Source: TH-plancto1 sp043777375 (lineage in GTDB: Bacteria > Planctomycetota > Planctomycetia > Planctomycetales > Planctomycetaceae). From it: a stretch of 64,000 nucleotides of DNA. Shown piece after piece: positions 44,163 through 53,248 of the stretch. Where the stretch lies: positions 4,315-68,314 of the forward strand of contig JAYWHX010000027.1 of NCBI GenBank assembly GCA_043777375.1. Direction: 5' to 3'. A model generated the notes under the pieces. The model had not been told where the DNA came from and searched no databases. It saw only the letters and a list, made by a program, of their open reading frames with translations. Numbering within the stretch: the stretch's first letter is position 1; each line of letters starts with the position of its first letter. The translations under genes and the position numbers were made by a program.

Positions 44163-44187
44163 GGCACGTAGAAAACGTGCCCCACGC
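44163..44187. repeat. Dispersed hairpin repeat, copy 2
   Basis: 25 bases beginning ggcacgtagaaaacgtgcc, one mismatch from the copy at 19578-19602. It lies immediately ahead of the aminoacyl-transferase gene. Confidence 0.65.
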
Positions 44188-44198
44188 CAAGCACTTCT

Positions 44199-44960
44199 AT
44201 GCTCATCCCCGAAGAGAACGAACTGCTGAGGATCATCGAGCCCGCGCGCGTTTGCTCCTATCTGCCCGAGGAGACGGCCTCACTTGAATACCGCATTCTG
44301 CACGAGATTGATGAGCAACAGTACGAGCAGCTGTTGTCTCGCGGGTGGAGACGGTTCGGGACTCAATTCTTTCGCCCAGCGTGCGCCCGTTGCAGCAAGT
44401 GTCGCAGCATCCGAATCGATGTGACCGCGTTCGAACCCAGCAAGAGCCAACGCCGCTGCGAGAAGAAGAACGCCGACATTCGCGTGGAGTTGGGGCGTCT
44501 TACTCTCACAGCGTCTCATCTGTCTTTGTACAACGCATACCATGCCGCTATGCATGACGAGAAGGGCTGGAAGGATCGCGAGATAAGTCGTGAGGAGTAT
44601 GCCCAAAGCTTCCTGGAAGGTCGCTGGCCGTTTGCCTATGAGATGCGGTATTTCCGGGGCCACGAACTCGTCGGGATCGGAATCGTGGACATTGTCGCCG
44701 GAGCCACATCCAGCGTGTATTTCTTCCACGCACCTGACTGGCGATCCGAGAACCCCGGCACGTTCTCTCTGTTGCAGGAGATCGCCCTCGCACGACAACT
44801 CGGCAAGCGGCACCTGTACCTGGGATACTGGATTCCTGAGAATCGTTCCATGAACTACAAGGCGTCCTTCCGCCCGCACGAGCTGTTGACGAGCTATCAT
44901 GCGGACGAGGTGGAGCCGGAGTGGGAGCGTCAGGTCAACCTCGAAGACCGTCCGGCGTGA
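44199..44960 (+). CDS. Arginyl/leucyl-tRNA-protein transferase (Ate1/Bpt family)
   Basis: 253 residues. Transfers an amino acid from aminoacyl-tRNA to protein N-termini in the N-degron pathway; bacterial Bpt enzymes transfer Leu to Asp/Glu. The N-terminal Cys-rich region RPACARCSKCRSIRIDV and the GNAT-like C-terminal domain (YFFHAPDWRSENPGTFSLLQEIALARQLGKRHLYLGYWIPENRSMNYKASFRPHE) are both clear. The stop codon lies within a dispersed 'cggcgtgagccgg' repeat. No ClpS or Aat gene is adjacent. Confidence 0.9.
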   Translation: MLIPEENELLRIIEPARVCSYLPEETASLEYRILHEIDEQQYEQLLSRGWRRFGTQFFRPACARCSKCRSIRIDVTAFEPSKSQRRCEKKNADIRVELGRLTLTASHLSLYNAYHAAMHDEKGWKDREISREEYAQSFLEGRWPFAYEMRYFRGHELVGIGIVDIVAGATSSVYFFHAPDWRSENPGTFSLLQEIALARQLGKRHLYLGYWIPENRSMNYKASFRPHELLTSYHADEVEPEWERQVNLEDRPA

Positions 44961-45035
44961 GCCGGATGGTCTTCCGTGGGGTTTGCGTTCACTCTCTCGC
45001 GGCAATACCAGGGGGCTGACGCCGCCCCGCTCGCC
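44945..45035. repeat. Two dispersed GC-rich repeats
   Basis: gtccggcgtgagccggatgg (44950-44969) repeats the motif at 37048-37067 with one change, and overlaps the preceding stop codon. gggggctgacgccgccccgc (45011-45030) is one of three copies (34689-34712; inverted at 63129-63153). Confidence 0.6.
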
Positions 45036-45058
45036 AGTCGATTGACGGAATACCCATC

Positions 45059-45862
45059 ATGCCACTCATTCAAGACATTCTCACCGACCTCGAACAACAG
45101 ATTCCCCTCGACTTGGCCGAGTCCTGGGACAACGTCGGCTTGCTGCTGGGAGATGCCAGCGGGGAAGCGAAGGGGTTGATGACGTGTCTGACCCTGACCG
45201 AAGAGGTGGCGGAAGAGGCTATTCGCGAGGGGGCGAACCTCGTCGTCACGCACCACCCGATTCTGTTTAAGGCGGTGAAGCGGCTGACGACTCAGACCAG
45301 CGAAGGCCGCATGCTATTGCGACTCGCCCAATCCGGCGTCAGTGTCTACTCGCCGCACACGGCGTTCGACAGCGCTCGCGAGGGGATCAATCAGCAGATC
45401 GCCGAAGCCCTCAGTTTGCGAGAGATTCAGCCCATTCGCCGTCGTCCGCAATCCACTGACGGAGCAGGCCGCTGGGGCCAATTGGTCTTCCCGCTCCCAC
45501 TGTCCGAACTGATGGGGCGACTTCAAGAGGTTTGTCCCGCCGAGCAGTTCACATTCGTGGGCGAGCCGGATCGCCGTTGTGCATCGGTGGCTATCGCTTG
45601 CGGTGCTGCGGGCGATTTCCTGACGGATGCTGCAGCTCTGGGGTGCGACGTATTCCTCACCGGCGAAACCCGGTTTCACACGTGCCTGGAAGCCCGCTCT
45701 CTCGGAGTCGCTCTCGTGATGGTTGGCCACTACGCCAGCGAGAGACCCGCTATCGAGCAATTGGCCCTCATGCTTTCCGCCCGTTGGAATCCCCTACGAG
45801 TCTGGGCCAGCCAGGTGGAGACCGATCCCGTGCGGTTTTCTCCTCCACTCACTGTGGAGTAA
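45059..45862 (+). CDS. Nif3-like dinuclear metal centre protein (DUF34)
   Basis: 267 residues. Nif3/DUF34 proteins form toroidal hexamers with two metals per subunit; a GTP cyclohydrolase I type 2 label exists but the true role is uncertain. Conserved features: ESWDNVGLLLGD, CLTLTEEVAEEAI, ANLVVTHHPILFKAVKRL (metal His pair), VYSPHTAFDSAREGIN, and late GETRFHTCLEA and VMVGHYASERPAIEQL (C-terminal metal His and Glu). All expected ligands are present. Confidence 0.93.
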   Translation: MPLIQDILTDLEQQIPLDLAESWDNVGLLLGDASGEAKGLMTCLTLTEEVAEEAIREGANLVVTHHPILFKAVKRLTTQTSEGRMLLRLAQSGVSVYSPHTAFDSAREGINQQIAEALSLREIQPIRRRPQSTDGAGRWGQLVFPLPLSELMGRLQEVCPAEQFTFVGEPDRRCASVAIACGAAGDFLTDAAALGCDVFLTGETRFHTCLEARSLGVALVMVGHYASERPAIEQLALMLSARWNPLRVWASQVETDPVRFSPPLTVE

Positions 45863-45952
45863 GGCCCGTGAGACGCAGGTTCGCCAGTGTATCTCATTCC
45901 AGGTATGAGAAGCCCGTGACGTAATTCCATGTGACGGGCTGGCTGGACTCAA

Positions 45953-47317
45953 TCACCTGACCAGGCACTGGAACTTCAGCACGCCGCCGGTTTTCCCCTT
46001 CAGAGGTTCGGCGAGGCGGAAGGTCAGTTTCGAGCTGCCTTCGCCGTTGTCCTCGACGAGCAGTTCGCCGTCGATGGTGTTGCTGGCCGAACCCTCGATG
46101 TACTCCAGTCGTGGAGTCAGGTTGTCGACGAGTGTGACCTCGCGCAGTTCCAGACCACCGAGGTTATCAATACGGATCGTGAACTCGACTGTTTCGCCGA
46201 TTTCGGCCACCGACTTATCCGCGAGCTTCACAACGCGCAGCTGGCCCGGCCCGCGTGGATCTTCGACAGCGGTGTAGGCTTCCACCTTAGTAATATTCGT
46301 AACGAGTTGGCCGGTGACATCGCTGGCGGAGATGACCGGGTTCAGGTCACGCGACCACATGCCTGCGGCGGCCATGCCATCGGCAATCACGAGCCGTTCA
46401 CCCTGGATGTACTGGCCGTCGGAGATGAATTTGCGTGCTTCAAAGAGGTTGACCAGCTTGGCGTGAATTTCGACGGACTCGGTGCCATCGTACACATTGT
46501 CATTCTGCTCGTGGTTCAAGCCGCTGGCTCGAGACCGCAAACGCAGAGCTTCCAGCTGATCGACTCGGCGGTTCTCGTCGATTCGCATCTTGGCGTTGAA
46601 GCCGCCCAGTGCGAGACCATCATGTGCGCCCGCCACTTTGGCGATTTGCACGCCTGAGATGGGTGCTGTGGCGGAGCTAACGGCGGCAAAGCGTGGTGCG
46701 TAGATGCAGACCTTGTTGCTGGCTTGGACACGGCGTTTGTTGTGGTTGTCGTAGAACTCGACCACGGTGTCTTCGGTCTCGACACCTTGCATCTCGGTTC
46801 CGTGATAGTGAACCGGGTAGCCCTCGTCACCACCGTCGCAGATGTATTCGTCGGCATAATACATCGGTTCGGGAGCAATCAACTGTCCGCGCAATGCGGC
46901 GTAGGTCGGAGAGGGTTGGCAGCTGCGACAGGGCATGCCATCTTGCGGGCATCCGGGAGTGTCGACGTACTCGCGTGGCTCACACTCGTGGTTTACCGGC
47001 GGGCAGACAACCGGGGCTTCAAAACCGGTCCGCTGAATCGGCTGATATGTGATGACAGGGTCGTTCGCGCTCGGCGTTGGGCTTTGAGCGCGATGCGTAG
47101 CGGCGAAAGCTTCCGGGGCATCTTCTAGGGACACACGTCCGGCAGGAGCGAACGCCTGCACGACGGGCCTTGCGGGCCGAGATGTCTTGGCGGTGGGCGT
47201 CAACGAAGCGCAAGACGGAGTGAGCAGGCAAGTCCCGAGCAGTGCGGCCCAGTGGGCGGAGCGGGTCCAGCGAGACACGGACGTCGTGCGGTGCGAGCGG
47301 AAGAGTGGTGAACTCAT
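45953..47317 (-). CDS. Cell-envelope lipoprotein with C-terminal DUF11 domain
   Basis: 454 residues from ATG 47317 (aggaag upstream). The N-terminus ends in a lipobox-like LLTPSCAS. A Cys/Pro-rich region follows (CPPVNHECEPREYVDTPGCPQDGMPCRSCQPSP), then a long region conserved in planctomycete envelope proteins, and a DUF11 beta-sandwich at the end (GETVEFTIRIDNLGGLELREVTLVDNLTPRLEYIEGSAS). DUF11 proteins with Cys-rich regions resemble chlamydial and planctomycete cell-wall proteins. Last of three same-strand envelope genes. Confidence 0.82.
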   Translation of the reverse strand: MSSPLFRSHRTTSVSRWTRSAHWAALLGTCLLTPSCASLTPTAKTSRPARPVVQAFAPAGRVSLEDAPEAFAATHRAQSPTPSANDPVITYQPIQRTGFEAPVVCPPVNHECEPREYVDTPGCPQDGMPCRSCQPSPTYAALRGQLIAPEPMYYADEYICDGGDEGYPVHYHGTEMQGVETEDTVVEFYDNHNKRRVQASNKVCIYAPRFAAVSSATAPISGVQIAKVAGAHDGLALGGFNAKMRIDENRRVDQLEALRLRSRASGLNHEQNDNVYDGTESVEIHAKLVNLFEARKFISDGQYIQGERLVIADGMAAAGMWSRDLNPVISASDVTGQLVTNITKVEAYTAVEDPRGPGQLRVVKLADKSVAEIGETVEFTIRIDNLGGLELREVTLVDNLTPRLEYIEGSASNTIDGELLVEDNGEGSSKLTFRLAEPLKGKTGGVLKFQCLVR

Positions 47318-47458
47318 GGGGAGGTTCTTCCTGGGGATGTGTGTCGGCGGCCGGGGGCTCGCATGTGTGGAGGGCGAGACTCCTGCCGGGCCGTGAGCTG
47401 GGGACAACGTCCTCACTCACTCGCGATTCAGCAGGAGCTTCGCCCTCCCGGCGTCGCC

Positions 47459-48142
47459 CTACGGTTGTTGAGCGGGCAATGTGATGGGGCTGGCGGAGTA
47501 GAACTCGTCTTCCGGGGAGCGAGGATCGGGAATGCGGCCACCGATGCGAAGGATCGCAATCGGTCGGCCTCGGTGGTCCGCAGCATGGAGCAGATTGATC
47601 TCGGTCTCCAGCTGCTCGTGGTGCATGCGGCCCTCGACTTGGCGGGTTGGATTCGCGACTTGTGGCTGTTCGAGGTAGACGACCTTGGTGACCATCTGGT
47701 CGTTGACAGCAGCCTCGATTTCCTCCGCAGTGATCTCGATCGGCACGGGGTACTTGTCTTTCAGTTCGACAGGAGGATGCAGCCGTCCGAGCAGTTCAAT
47801 CGTGGGATAGATCTCGACGCCGGGGTATTCCGGGATGTTGGAGATCTTGATGCGGTAGGCATACCCGACTTGCATCCCTGCTTGGGCGGGTGCTGCGTGT
47901 GTCACCGAGGACTGCGGTCCGCCCTGATAGAACGAGACCTCGCCGGTCGTCGGCAGTTTGATCTGCACCGGTTGCACGTACAGCTGGATGCCGGGCTGGG
48001 CGATCACACTCCAACGTCCCGCCTCGCCCACCGGCATCCGGTGATCGAGGGGAGAATAGCGCCGGGACCGCTCCTGAGCCTCGACCGAAGTCAGACAGGT
48101 CAGAGCGAGCATCGCGAGAACGGTGAGAGCCGGTGATCGCAT
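47459..48142 (-). CDS. Exported envelope protein, smaller member of a paralogous pair
   Basis: 227 residues with signal peptide MRSPALTVLAMLALTCLTSVEA. The core, YRIKISNIPEYPGVEIYPTIELLGRL through EEIEAAVNDQMVTKVVYLE, aligns with YRLKLSDVPGREGLTLYPTLHIYP through EDLDQIETNNFVTKVIYLP in the protein encoded at 48361-49533. The shared pattern (YxxK-S-P-G-YPT...TKV-YL) marks a diverged tandem duplication. I recognise no named domain; probably a periplasmic beta-sandwich. Confidence 0.75.
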   Translation of the reverse strand: MRSPALTVLAMLALTCLTSVEAQERSRRYSPLDHRMPVGEAGRWSVIAQPGIQLYVQPVQIKLPTTGEVSFYQGGPQSSVTHAAPAQAGMQVGYAYRIKISNIPEYPGVEIYPTIELLGRLHPPVELKDKYPVPIEITAEEIEAAVNDQMVTKVVYLEQPQVANPTRQVEGRMHHEQLETEINLLHAADHRGRPIAILRIGGRIPDPRSPEDEFYSASPITLPAQQP

Positions 48143-48360
48143 GTTGGCCTCGGAGGTAATTGACAGTTGTCACAGATCAGTTTTGAGTTCTTGGTCTTCA
48201 GTGTTTTCGCTGACGACTGAGAACTGATGACTGAGAACTTCAAAAGAAAAACGCGGTGGGTCGCAGTCACACGACCCACCGCGTTGGATTCAGCTCTTGG
48301 AGGATTGTTCAGCTGGCGAGGTGGGTGTGACGCCCGCCAGTTGTCCCCGCATTGAGAGTC

Positions 48361-49533
48361 CTAGTTCGCCCAAGCGGGGACCGAGGTCTCACCCGGACGA
48401 TAGACCGGATGAGTTTCTGTGTACTCGACATGCTTGACCGGATGTGGCATCCGAATGCCGGGTTCATGCCGGACATCGTACAGCAGGTGGTCCACTGGCT
48501 CGCCCATGTCGACATCGGTCAGGTTGCGAATCGTGTGAGACTTCAGACCCGCTGGACGACCGAACGGAATGTGCGGTGGTCCAGGCAGTCCGATCGGCGT
48601 ACCGACTGACGGATAACCGTACATCGGAGAGTTCATCCCGGCGATCATGTTGTAGGGAGGCTGACCTGGCCCCTGTGGACCGCCCATGACTTGGTCGCCA
48701 GGAATGTTCCCGCCGGTGGCTTGGAAGTCGCCGATCGGCTGGGGTGGGACAAAATTCCCAGCTTCCCCGTCGACGAGGTCGATGGCACCCTCTCCATTGT
48801 TCTGGCTGATGGAGTTCATCTGGCCGGGCATTTCGTAGTCCATATTGCCCATACGGATCACAGCCATGATGGTGCCACGACGGTCTGCTTCAGCGACTGG
48901 ATCAAGACCTGGCCCGAGGCGGGTCGAAACCAGCTCCTCGACACCAGCAATGGCCAGTTCCTGATACTTCGCGTCTGGCAGGTAGATGACCTTCGTGACG
49001 AAGTTGTTGGTCTCGATCTGATCGAGATCCTCGTCATTGATCCGCAGTGGCAGAGCATTGTGCGAAAGATACGCACTGGTCTGGGTCTGCGTCGGGTAGA
49101 TGTGCAGAGTCGGATAGAGCGTCAGCCCTTCGCGGCCAGGGACATCACTGAGCTTCAGGCGATAGGTCGCGCCCTGAGCAAAGTTGTAACGTCCGGGAGC
49201 CAGGATCTGGTGCTCGGCGAAGCCTTGACCGATCTGCCAGCCCACGTGCATTCCCTCGGGACCGAGGAAGCGAACTTGGCTGGTGCGTTGCCCCATGCCC
49301 GGCTCACCACCCGGATAACCGCCCGGCATCTGGTGATTGACTTGCATCAACCCCGGCGGCGGGAAATTCATGGCCATCACCCCAGGTCCGGGGCCCCCCA
49401 CCATGGGGCCCGGCTGGGCCATCATTTGAGCTGGAGGAGCATGGTATTCGTTCTTGCGAACCAGTTGCTGGCCGTCTGCGCATCCGACGCACACGATCAC
49501 CAAGGTCCCCAATGCGAGGAAGTAGAATCTCAT
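48361..49533 (-). CDS. Envelope lipoprotein, larger member of the paralogous pair
   Basis: 390 residues from ATG 49533 (aaaggg upstream). Signal MRFYFLALGTLVIVCVGC with lipobox VCVGC. A Gly/Pro/Met-rich spacer precedes the domain shared with the 47459-48142 product. The C-terminal third is proline-rich, with YPSVGTPIGLPGPPHIPFGRPAG. The upstream frame to 49833 runs into the divergent exported-protein gene and is not used. A surface-exposed, flexible lipoprotein is likely; no enzymatic motif is visible. Confidence 0.78.
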   Translation of the reverse strand: MRFYFLALGTLVIVCVGCADGQQLVRKNEYHAPPAQMMAQPGPMVGGPGPGVMAMNFPPPGLMQVNHQMPGGYPGGEPGMGQRTSQVRFLGPEGMHVGWQIGQGFAEHQILAPGRYNFAQGATYRLKLSDVPGREGLTLYPTLHIYPTQTQTSAYLSHNALPLRINDEDLDQIETNNFVTKVIYLPDAKYQELAIAGVEELVSTRLGPGLDPVAEADRRGTIMAVIRMGNMDYEMPGQMNSISQNNGEGAIDLVDGEAGNFVPPQPIGDFQATGGNIPGDQVMGGPQGPGQPPYNMIAGMNSPMYGYPSVGTPIGLPGPPHIPFGRPAGLKSHTIRNLTDVDMGEPVDHLLYDVRHEPGIRMPHPVKHVEYTETHPVYRPGETSVPAWAN

Positions 49534-49820
49534 CGCACACCCTTTTTGGAAGCTGGACTCGTCGAATCGTTCCGGTTGCGGTCGACCCTGTTGAGCTGTT
49601 GCCGCTACAATTCCGACCGCTTGCGGTTCCGTCCCAGACGCACTCCCATCCGGGGAGCTGATCTGTAGTCGAGGGTGAACGTCCTCGACTGGCAAGGCTT
49701 GAACTTGGTCACTCTCATCCAGAGTGCTCAAGGTGCAAGCCGCTGCCAACTCGCAGTCAGTCTCTCTCATCGGATCAGTGCGGCTGGTTTCTTTGGCAAA
49801 TCCGTCATTTTCGCGCCAAC

Positions 49821-50840
49821 ATGAAAACTCCATCCATTCTCACACTGGTCTGCTCCGTTCTCCTGTGGGGGATCGGCTGGGTGGGAATCCGTACCACCCA
49901 AGCGTTTCAAGACACGCCATCCGCTTCTGCAACACCAGCTGTAGAAAGCGGTTCCGCCGAGCCTCTGACGGAACCTGCCGCCGCTGAAACCACACCGGAA
50001 GAGGCCCAAAAGGCCGATGCCCTGCTTTCCGAGGCCCGCAGCGGGCTTGCCAACCGGCAATCTTTGCAGGCTGACATGAAGCAGCAGATTCTTGTCGGAG
50101 AGCGAAAACTGCTGTCCGAAGGCACCTATGTTTCGGGAGTGTTCCCCAAGCTCCGGCTGGACTACAAGATTCGTGTGGGCACCATGCAAGGCTCACTGAC
50201 CGAAGTTTGCGACGGGCAGATCTTGCATACGGAAAAGACGATCGGCAAGGTGGGTGCCAAGGGGCCCAAAGAACTCGAACAAGTCTTTACCCGTCGGGAT
50301 GTGCAACGGATTCTGGCGGCACGAGACAGTTCACCGAATCTGACGGTCGCGAGCCAGGGAGCAGATTTGGGTATCGGCGGACTGCCTGCGATGCTGGCCT
50401 CCATCGACCGCTGCATGAACGGAAAGCGAATCACTGAGGAGGAATTTGAGGGGCAGATGTGCCGTGTCTTCCACGGAGCCTGGGATCAGGAGATCCTCAA
50501 GAAATACGATGCGGCCCTCAAAGAGGCCAAGGCCAGTCTCGTTCCCTTTTTCCCAGACATAGTCCAGGTGTTTTTTACAGCTGACACCCTGACACCCGTA
50601 AAAATTGTCTACCTCAAGCACGAACTCAACGAATCCGGGAAGATCACCGGAGACCGCGACTTAATGATTCTGGAGTTCCGCAATCTCAAACTGGACGAGG
50701 CAGTCCCCGCGTCGACATTTCAGTTTGTATTACCCTCGGGACGCGAGGAAACCGACCTGACCAAGCAGTTTTTGGAACTGATCAAAGAGGCAGACGCGGC
50801 GCTGAAGGGGGAGTCGGTGCCTCAAGCCAAAAAGAAATGA
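49821..50840 (+). CDS. Exported protein, LolA-like fold possible
   Basis: 339 residues; signal peptide MKTPSILTLVCSVLLWGIGWVG. A low-complexity Ala/Ser/Glu linker is followed by a region with repeated beta-strand patterns (QSLQADMKQQILVGERKLLSEGTYVSGVFPKLRLDYKIRV; LTEVCDGQILHTEKTIGK; TPVKIVYLKHELNESGKI; ASTFQFVLPSG). These resemble LolA/LppX lipoprotein-carrier half-barrels. That is inference from pattern only. Divergent from the envelope cluster. Confidence 0.6.
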   Translation: MKTPSILTLVCSVLLWGIGWVGIRTTQAFQDTPSASATPAVESGSAEPLTEPAAAETTPEEAQKADALLSEARSGLANRQSLQADMKQQILVGERKLLSEGTYVSGVFPKLRLDYKIRVGTMQGSLTEVCDGQILHTEKTIGKVGAKGPKELEQVFTRRDVQRILAARDSSPNLTVASQGADLGIGGLPAMLASIDRCMNGKRITEEEFEGQMCRVFHGAWDQEILKKYDAALKEAKASLVPFFPDIVQVFFTADTLTPVKIVYLKHELNESGKITGDRDLMILEFRNLKLDEAVPASTFQFVLPSGREETDLTKQFLELIKEADAALKGESVPQAKKK

Positions 50841-51202
50841 GTCTCGTTAGCGGCTATTGCCAAACCGAGTGAAAAACCACCCTGTAATCACAATGGTCAA
50901 CGCTAACGCTCCGAAATCACCGGGCGTGGCGTTGTGCCAGTGATTTGAGATCGATCGCATGGTGGAATCGACGTAACTGTTCATCCCTTGGCTCCCGCGA
51001 AGTGAAGTTCATCAGTCAAACACTACCTCGGATCTGAGAGGCGGTGTGTATTTGCCACATAGACGGTCACGAATTCGACACCCTGAAAGGGAAAACACTG
51101 ATTGTGCGGGATCGGATCGCGGAAATCCGATCCCATTCACAGAATCTCCTCCGACTCTCGACGGTTCCAGCGAGTCTGCCAATTCTGACGTATTCCTTCA
51201 AT
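50841..51202. other. Gene-free interval with hairpin
   Basis: No convincing gene. A perfect 10-bp hairpin gggatcggat (51108-51117)/atccgatccc (51125-51134) lies about 70 bases beyond the stop of the minus-strand adenosyltransferase. It lacks a T-run in either direction. Confidence 0.4.
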
Positions 51203-51775
51203 TTACCGATTGGCCCCCGGAACCCATTTCACATCGGCCCGGCCATCGTCGTTGGCGATTCGTCCCATCACAAACAGCAGATCAGAAAGCCGGTTTAAGT
51301 AGATCACCGCTTGAGTGTGAGCCCCGCCGACAGTCTGGGTAAACGCGATCACTCCAATTTCCACCCGCCGACAGACGGTCCGCGCCTGATGCAGATGCCC
51401 AGCTGCGAGGCTTCCCCCTGGAAGGATGAAGCTGTTGAGAGGTTGCAGGCGATCGTTGAAACCATCGATCAGCCTTTCCAGACAAGTGACCTGAGACTCG
51501 GTCACTCTGAGCGGTGGATACTCTGGCGGCGTATCGCTTTCCGGCACGCAGAGGTCGGCCCCCAGATCGAAAAGATCATTTTGAATGCGGCGGAGCGGAA
51601 CTGCCAACTCATCGGGCATTCCTGCAGCGATTCCCAACCCAATCACAGAGTTTAGCTCGTCGACACCGCCATAAGCTGAAATCCGCAAGTGGGTCTTGGA
51701 GACGCGGCTGCCATCGCCCAGCGAAGTCTCTCCGGTGTCTCCGGTCTTGGTGTAAATCCGGCTGAGATAGACCAT
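51203..51775 (-). CDS. Corrinoid adenosyltransferase, PduO type
   Basis: 190 residues from ATG 51775 (MVYLSRIYTKTGDTGETSLGDG); the open frame extends to 51895 without conservation. Transfers the adenosyl group of ATP to cob(I)alamin, making coenzyme B12. Motifs: the ATP-binding N-terminal TKTGDxGxTxLxxG, RISAYGGVDELNSVIG, IQNDLFDLGADL, FILPGGS and ARTVCRRVE, then YLNRLSDLLFVMGR. It fits with B12 being used and sensed here (riboswitch at 40,843). Confidence 0.94.
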   Translation of the reverse strand: MVYLSRIYTKTGDTGETSLGDGSRVSKTHLRISAYGGVDELNSVIGLGIAAGMPDELAVPLRRIQNDLFDLGADLCVPESDTPPEYPPLRVTESQVTCLERLIDGFNDRLQPLNSFILPGGSLAAGHLHQARTVCRRVEIGVIAFTQTVGGAHTQAVIYLNRLSDLLFVMGRIANDDGRADVKWVPGANR

Positions 51776-51943
51776 GTCGATAACACTCTGTTGTGGACTG
51801 GAGAACAGCTTTCCACGGACTGACCTTGACCCACGAGGCAGGCTCGCCGTGTAATCCCGCTGAATTGCTGTCTCTGACGCCTTGTTTGAGACCACGATTC
51901 ATAGACGGAACGGGCTCAAACGCCAAGTCTCAACTCTCTTCCT

Positions 51944-53083
51944 TTGCTGGAATCACTCTTCCCCGTGTGGACGACCTTCGATCGATATCTGCTGATTCGC
52001 TACTCCTACGTCTTCGCGGTGTTCTTCGCGGCCACGATGGGGCTGTTTACCGTCATGGACGGTTTTTCGAACATGGATGCATTCCAAAAGAAAGATGGAA
52101 CGGTCGGGATGCTCGGGCGGATGGGGATGCATTACGTTTACCAGAGCAGCTTGATCTTTGATCTGGTCGGCCCCTCGTTGTCGGTGATCGCTGTCATGAT
52201 TGTGCTCGCGATGTTGCTCAAGCACAACGAGTTTTACCCGGTTCTGGCTGCGGGAGTTCCCACCTACCGCATCGCACAGCCGCTGGCCCTCGGGGTCTTG
52301 GCAGTGGCCGGGCTCTTGTTTGCGAATCAAGAACTCATCATCCCTAACGTTGCACAGCACCTGCAAAGCATTCAAGGGGCGACCGCGTCGGATGCTCGCA
52401 AGTTTGATCCACAATACGATACGCAAACCTTAATCTTCGTCTCGGGCAAGGAACTGATTCCTGCTCAGCATCGGATTCTCAAGCCTGCCTTCGTCCTTTC
52501 CACTCCCAACATCGTGACAGATTACGAGCCGGAATTGCAGGGAGACTACGCCGAATATCGGCTGGCCCAAGGGAACCGGCCCGCTCACTGGCTGTTGAAG
52601 AATTACTCACCGCCCTTTGATAAACGAAAACTCACTGCGGCGGGTCGGAATGTGGTCATCACTCATAAGAACGGCAAGGATCTGATTCTGGTCATCGGTC
52701 TGACATTTGATCAGCTGCAGAATCGCAGTACTGGGTTTCGGTATCTGTCGACTCTCGATCTGCTGCATCGAATCCAGTATCCGTCAGCTCATGCCAGTTC
52801 CACACGGGCGCAGATCATGAACCTGCACGGACGATTCACCCGTCCAGTAGTCTCGCTGATCAGCGTGTTTCTCGTGATTCCGCTGATCCTGCGGAAGGAG
52901 AGGGACAACATTGCCACGAATATCGCCATCTGCACTCTCGTGCTGGCGCTGGTTCTGGGGATCGGCCAGGGAATGGAGTTCCTCGGCCAAACGTCCTTGG
53001 TCAAGCCCGAGATCGCCGCTTGGACACCCATTTTTATCGGAGGCACTTTGGCGAGTTGGCTGACCGGGACTGTAAAGACCTGA
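51944..53083 (+). CDS. LptF/LptG-family permease (YjgP/YjgQ)
   Basis: 379 residues from TTG 51944; GTG 51965 is an alternative. Membrane segments cluster at the N-terminus (YSYVFAVFFAATMGLFTVM; IFDLVGPSLSVIAVMIVLAMLL; PLALGVLAVAGLLFA) and the C-terminus (VVSLISVFLVIPLIL; IAICTLVLALVLGIGQGMEF; PIFIGGTLASWL), with a periplasmic beta-domain of about 150 residues between. This six-helix plus jellyroll layout is that of the LPS-export permeases. Only one of the usual F/G pair is here. Confidence 0.85.
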   Translation: MLESLFPVWTTFDRYLLIRYSYVFAVFFAATMGLFTVMDGFSNMDAFQKKDGTVGMLGRMGMHYVYQSSLIFDLVGPSLSVIAVMIVLAMLLKHNEFYPVLAAGVPTYRIAQPLALGVLAVAGLLFANQELIIPNVAQHLQSIQGATASDARKFDPQYDTQTLIFVSGKELIPAQHRILKPAFVLSTPNIVTDYEPELQGDYAEYRLAQGNRPAHWLLKNYSPPFDKRKLTAAGRNVVITHKNGKDLILVIGLTFDQLQNRSTGFRYLSTLDLLHRIQYPSAHASSTRAQIMNLHGRFTRPVVSLISVFLVIPLILRKERDNIATNIAICTLVLALVLGIGQGMEFLGQTSLVKPEIAAWTPIFIGGTLASWLTGTVKT

Positions 53084-53248
53084 TCTGGCACTGTGGTCGC
53101 AGCGTATGCGGAAAGAATCCATCCAGCTCAGGCCGGACGGTCACCGGACACGCCGTCTTCTTGACGCGACCAGCCCATGTCTCCGAAGATAGATAACTGC
53201 CCGTTTCGGGCGATCCCCGGACTCCCAGCCTCCAAAGCCCATTCTTCC

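Noticed and set aside
48691..49668. 325-codon open frame on the plus strand
   Set aside because: Antisense to the envelope lipoprotein with a clear signal and paralogue.
51044..51298. 84-codon open frame upstream of the adenosyltransferase stop
   Set aside because: Overlaps the adenosyltransferase 3' end on the other strand, no ribosome site, no recognisable domain.
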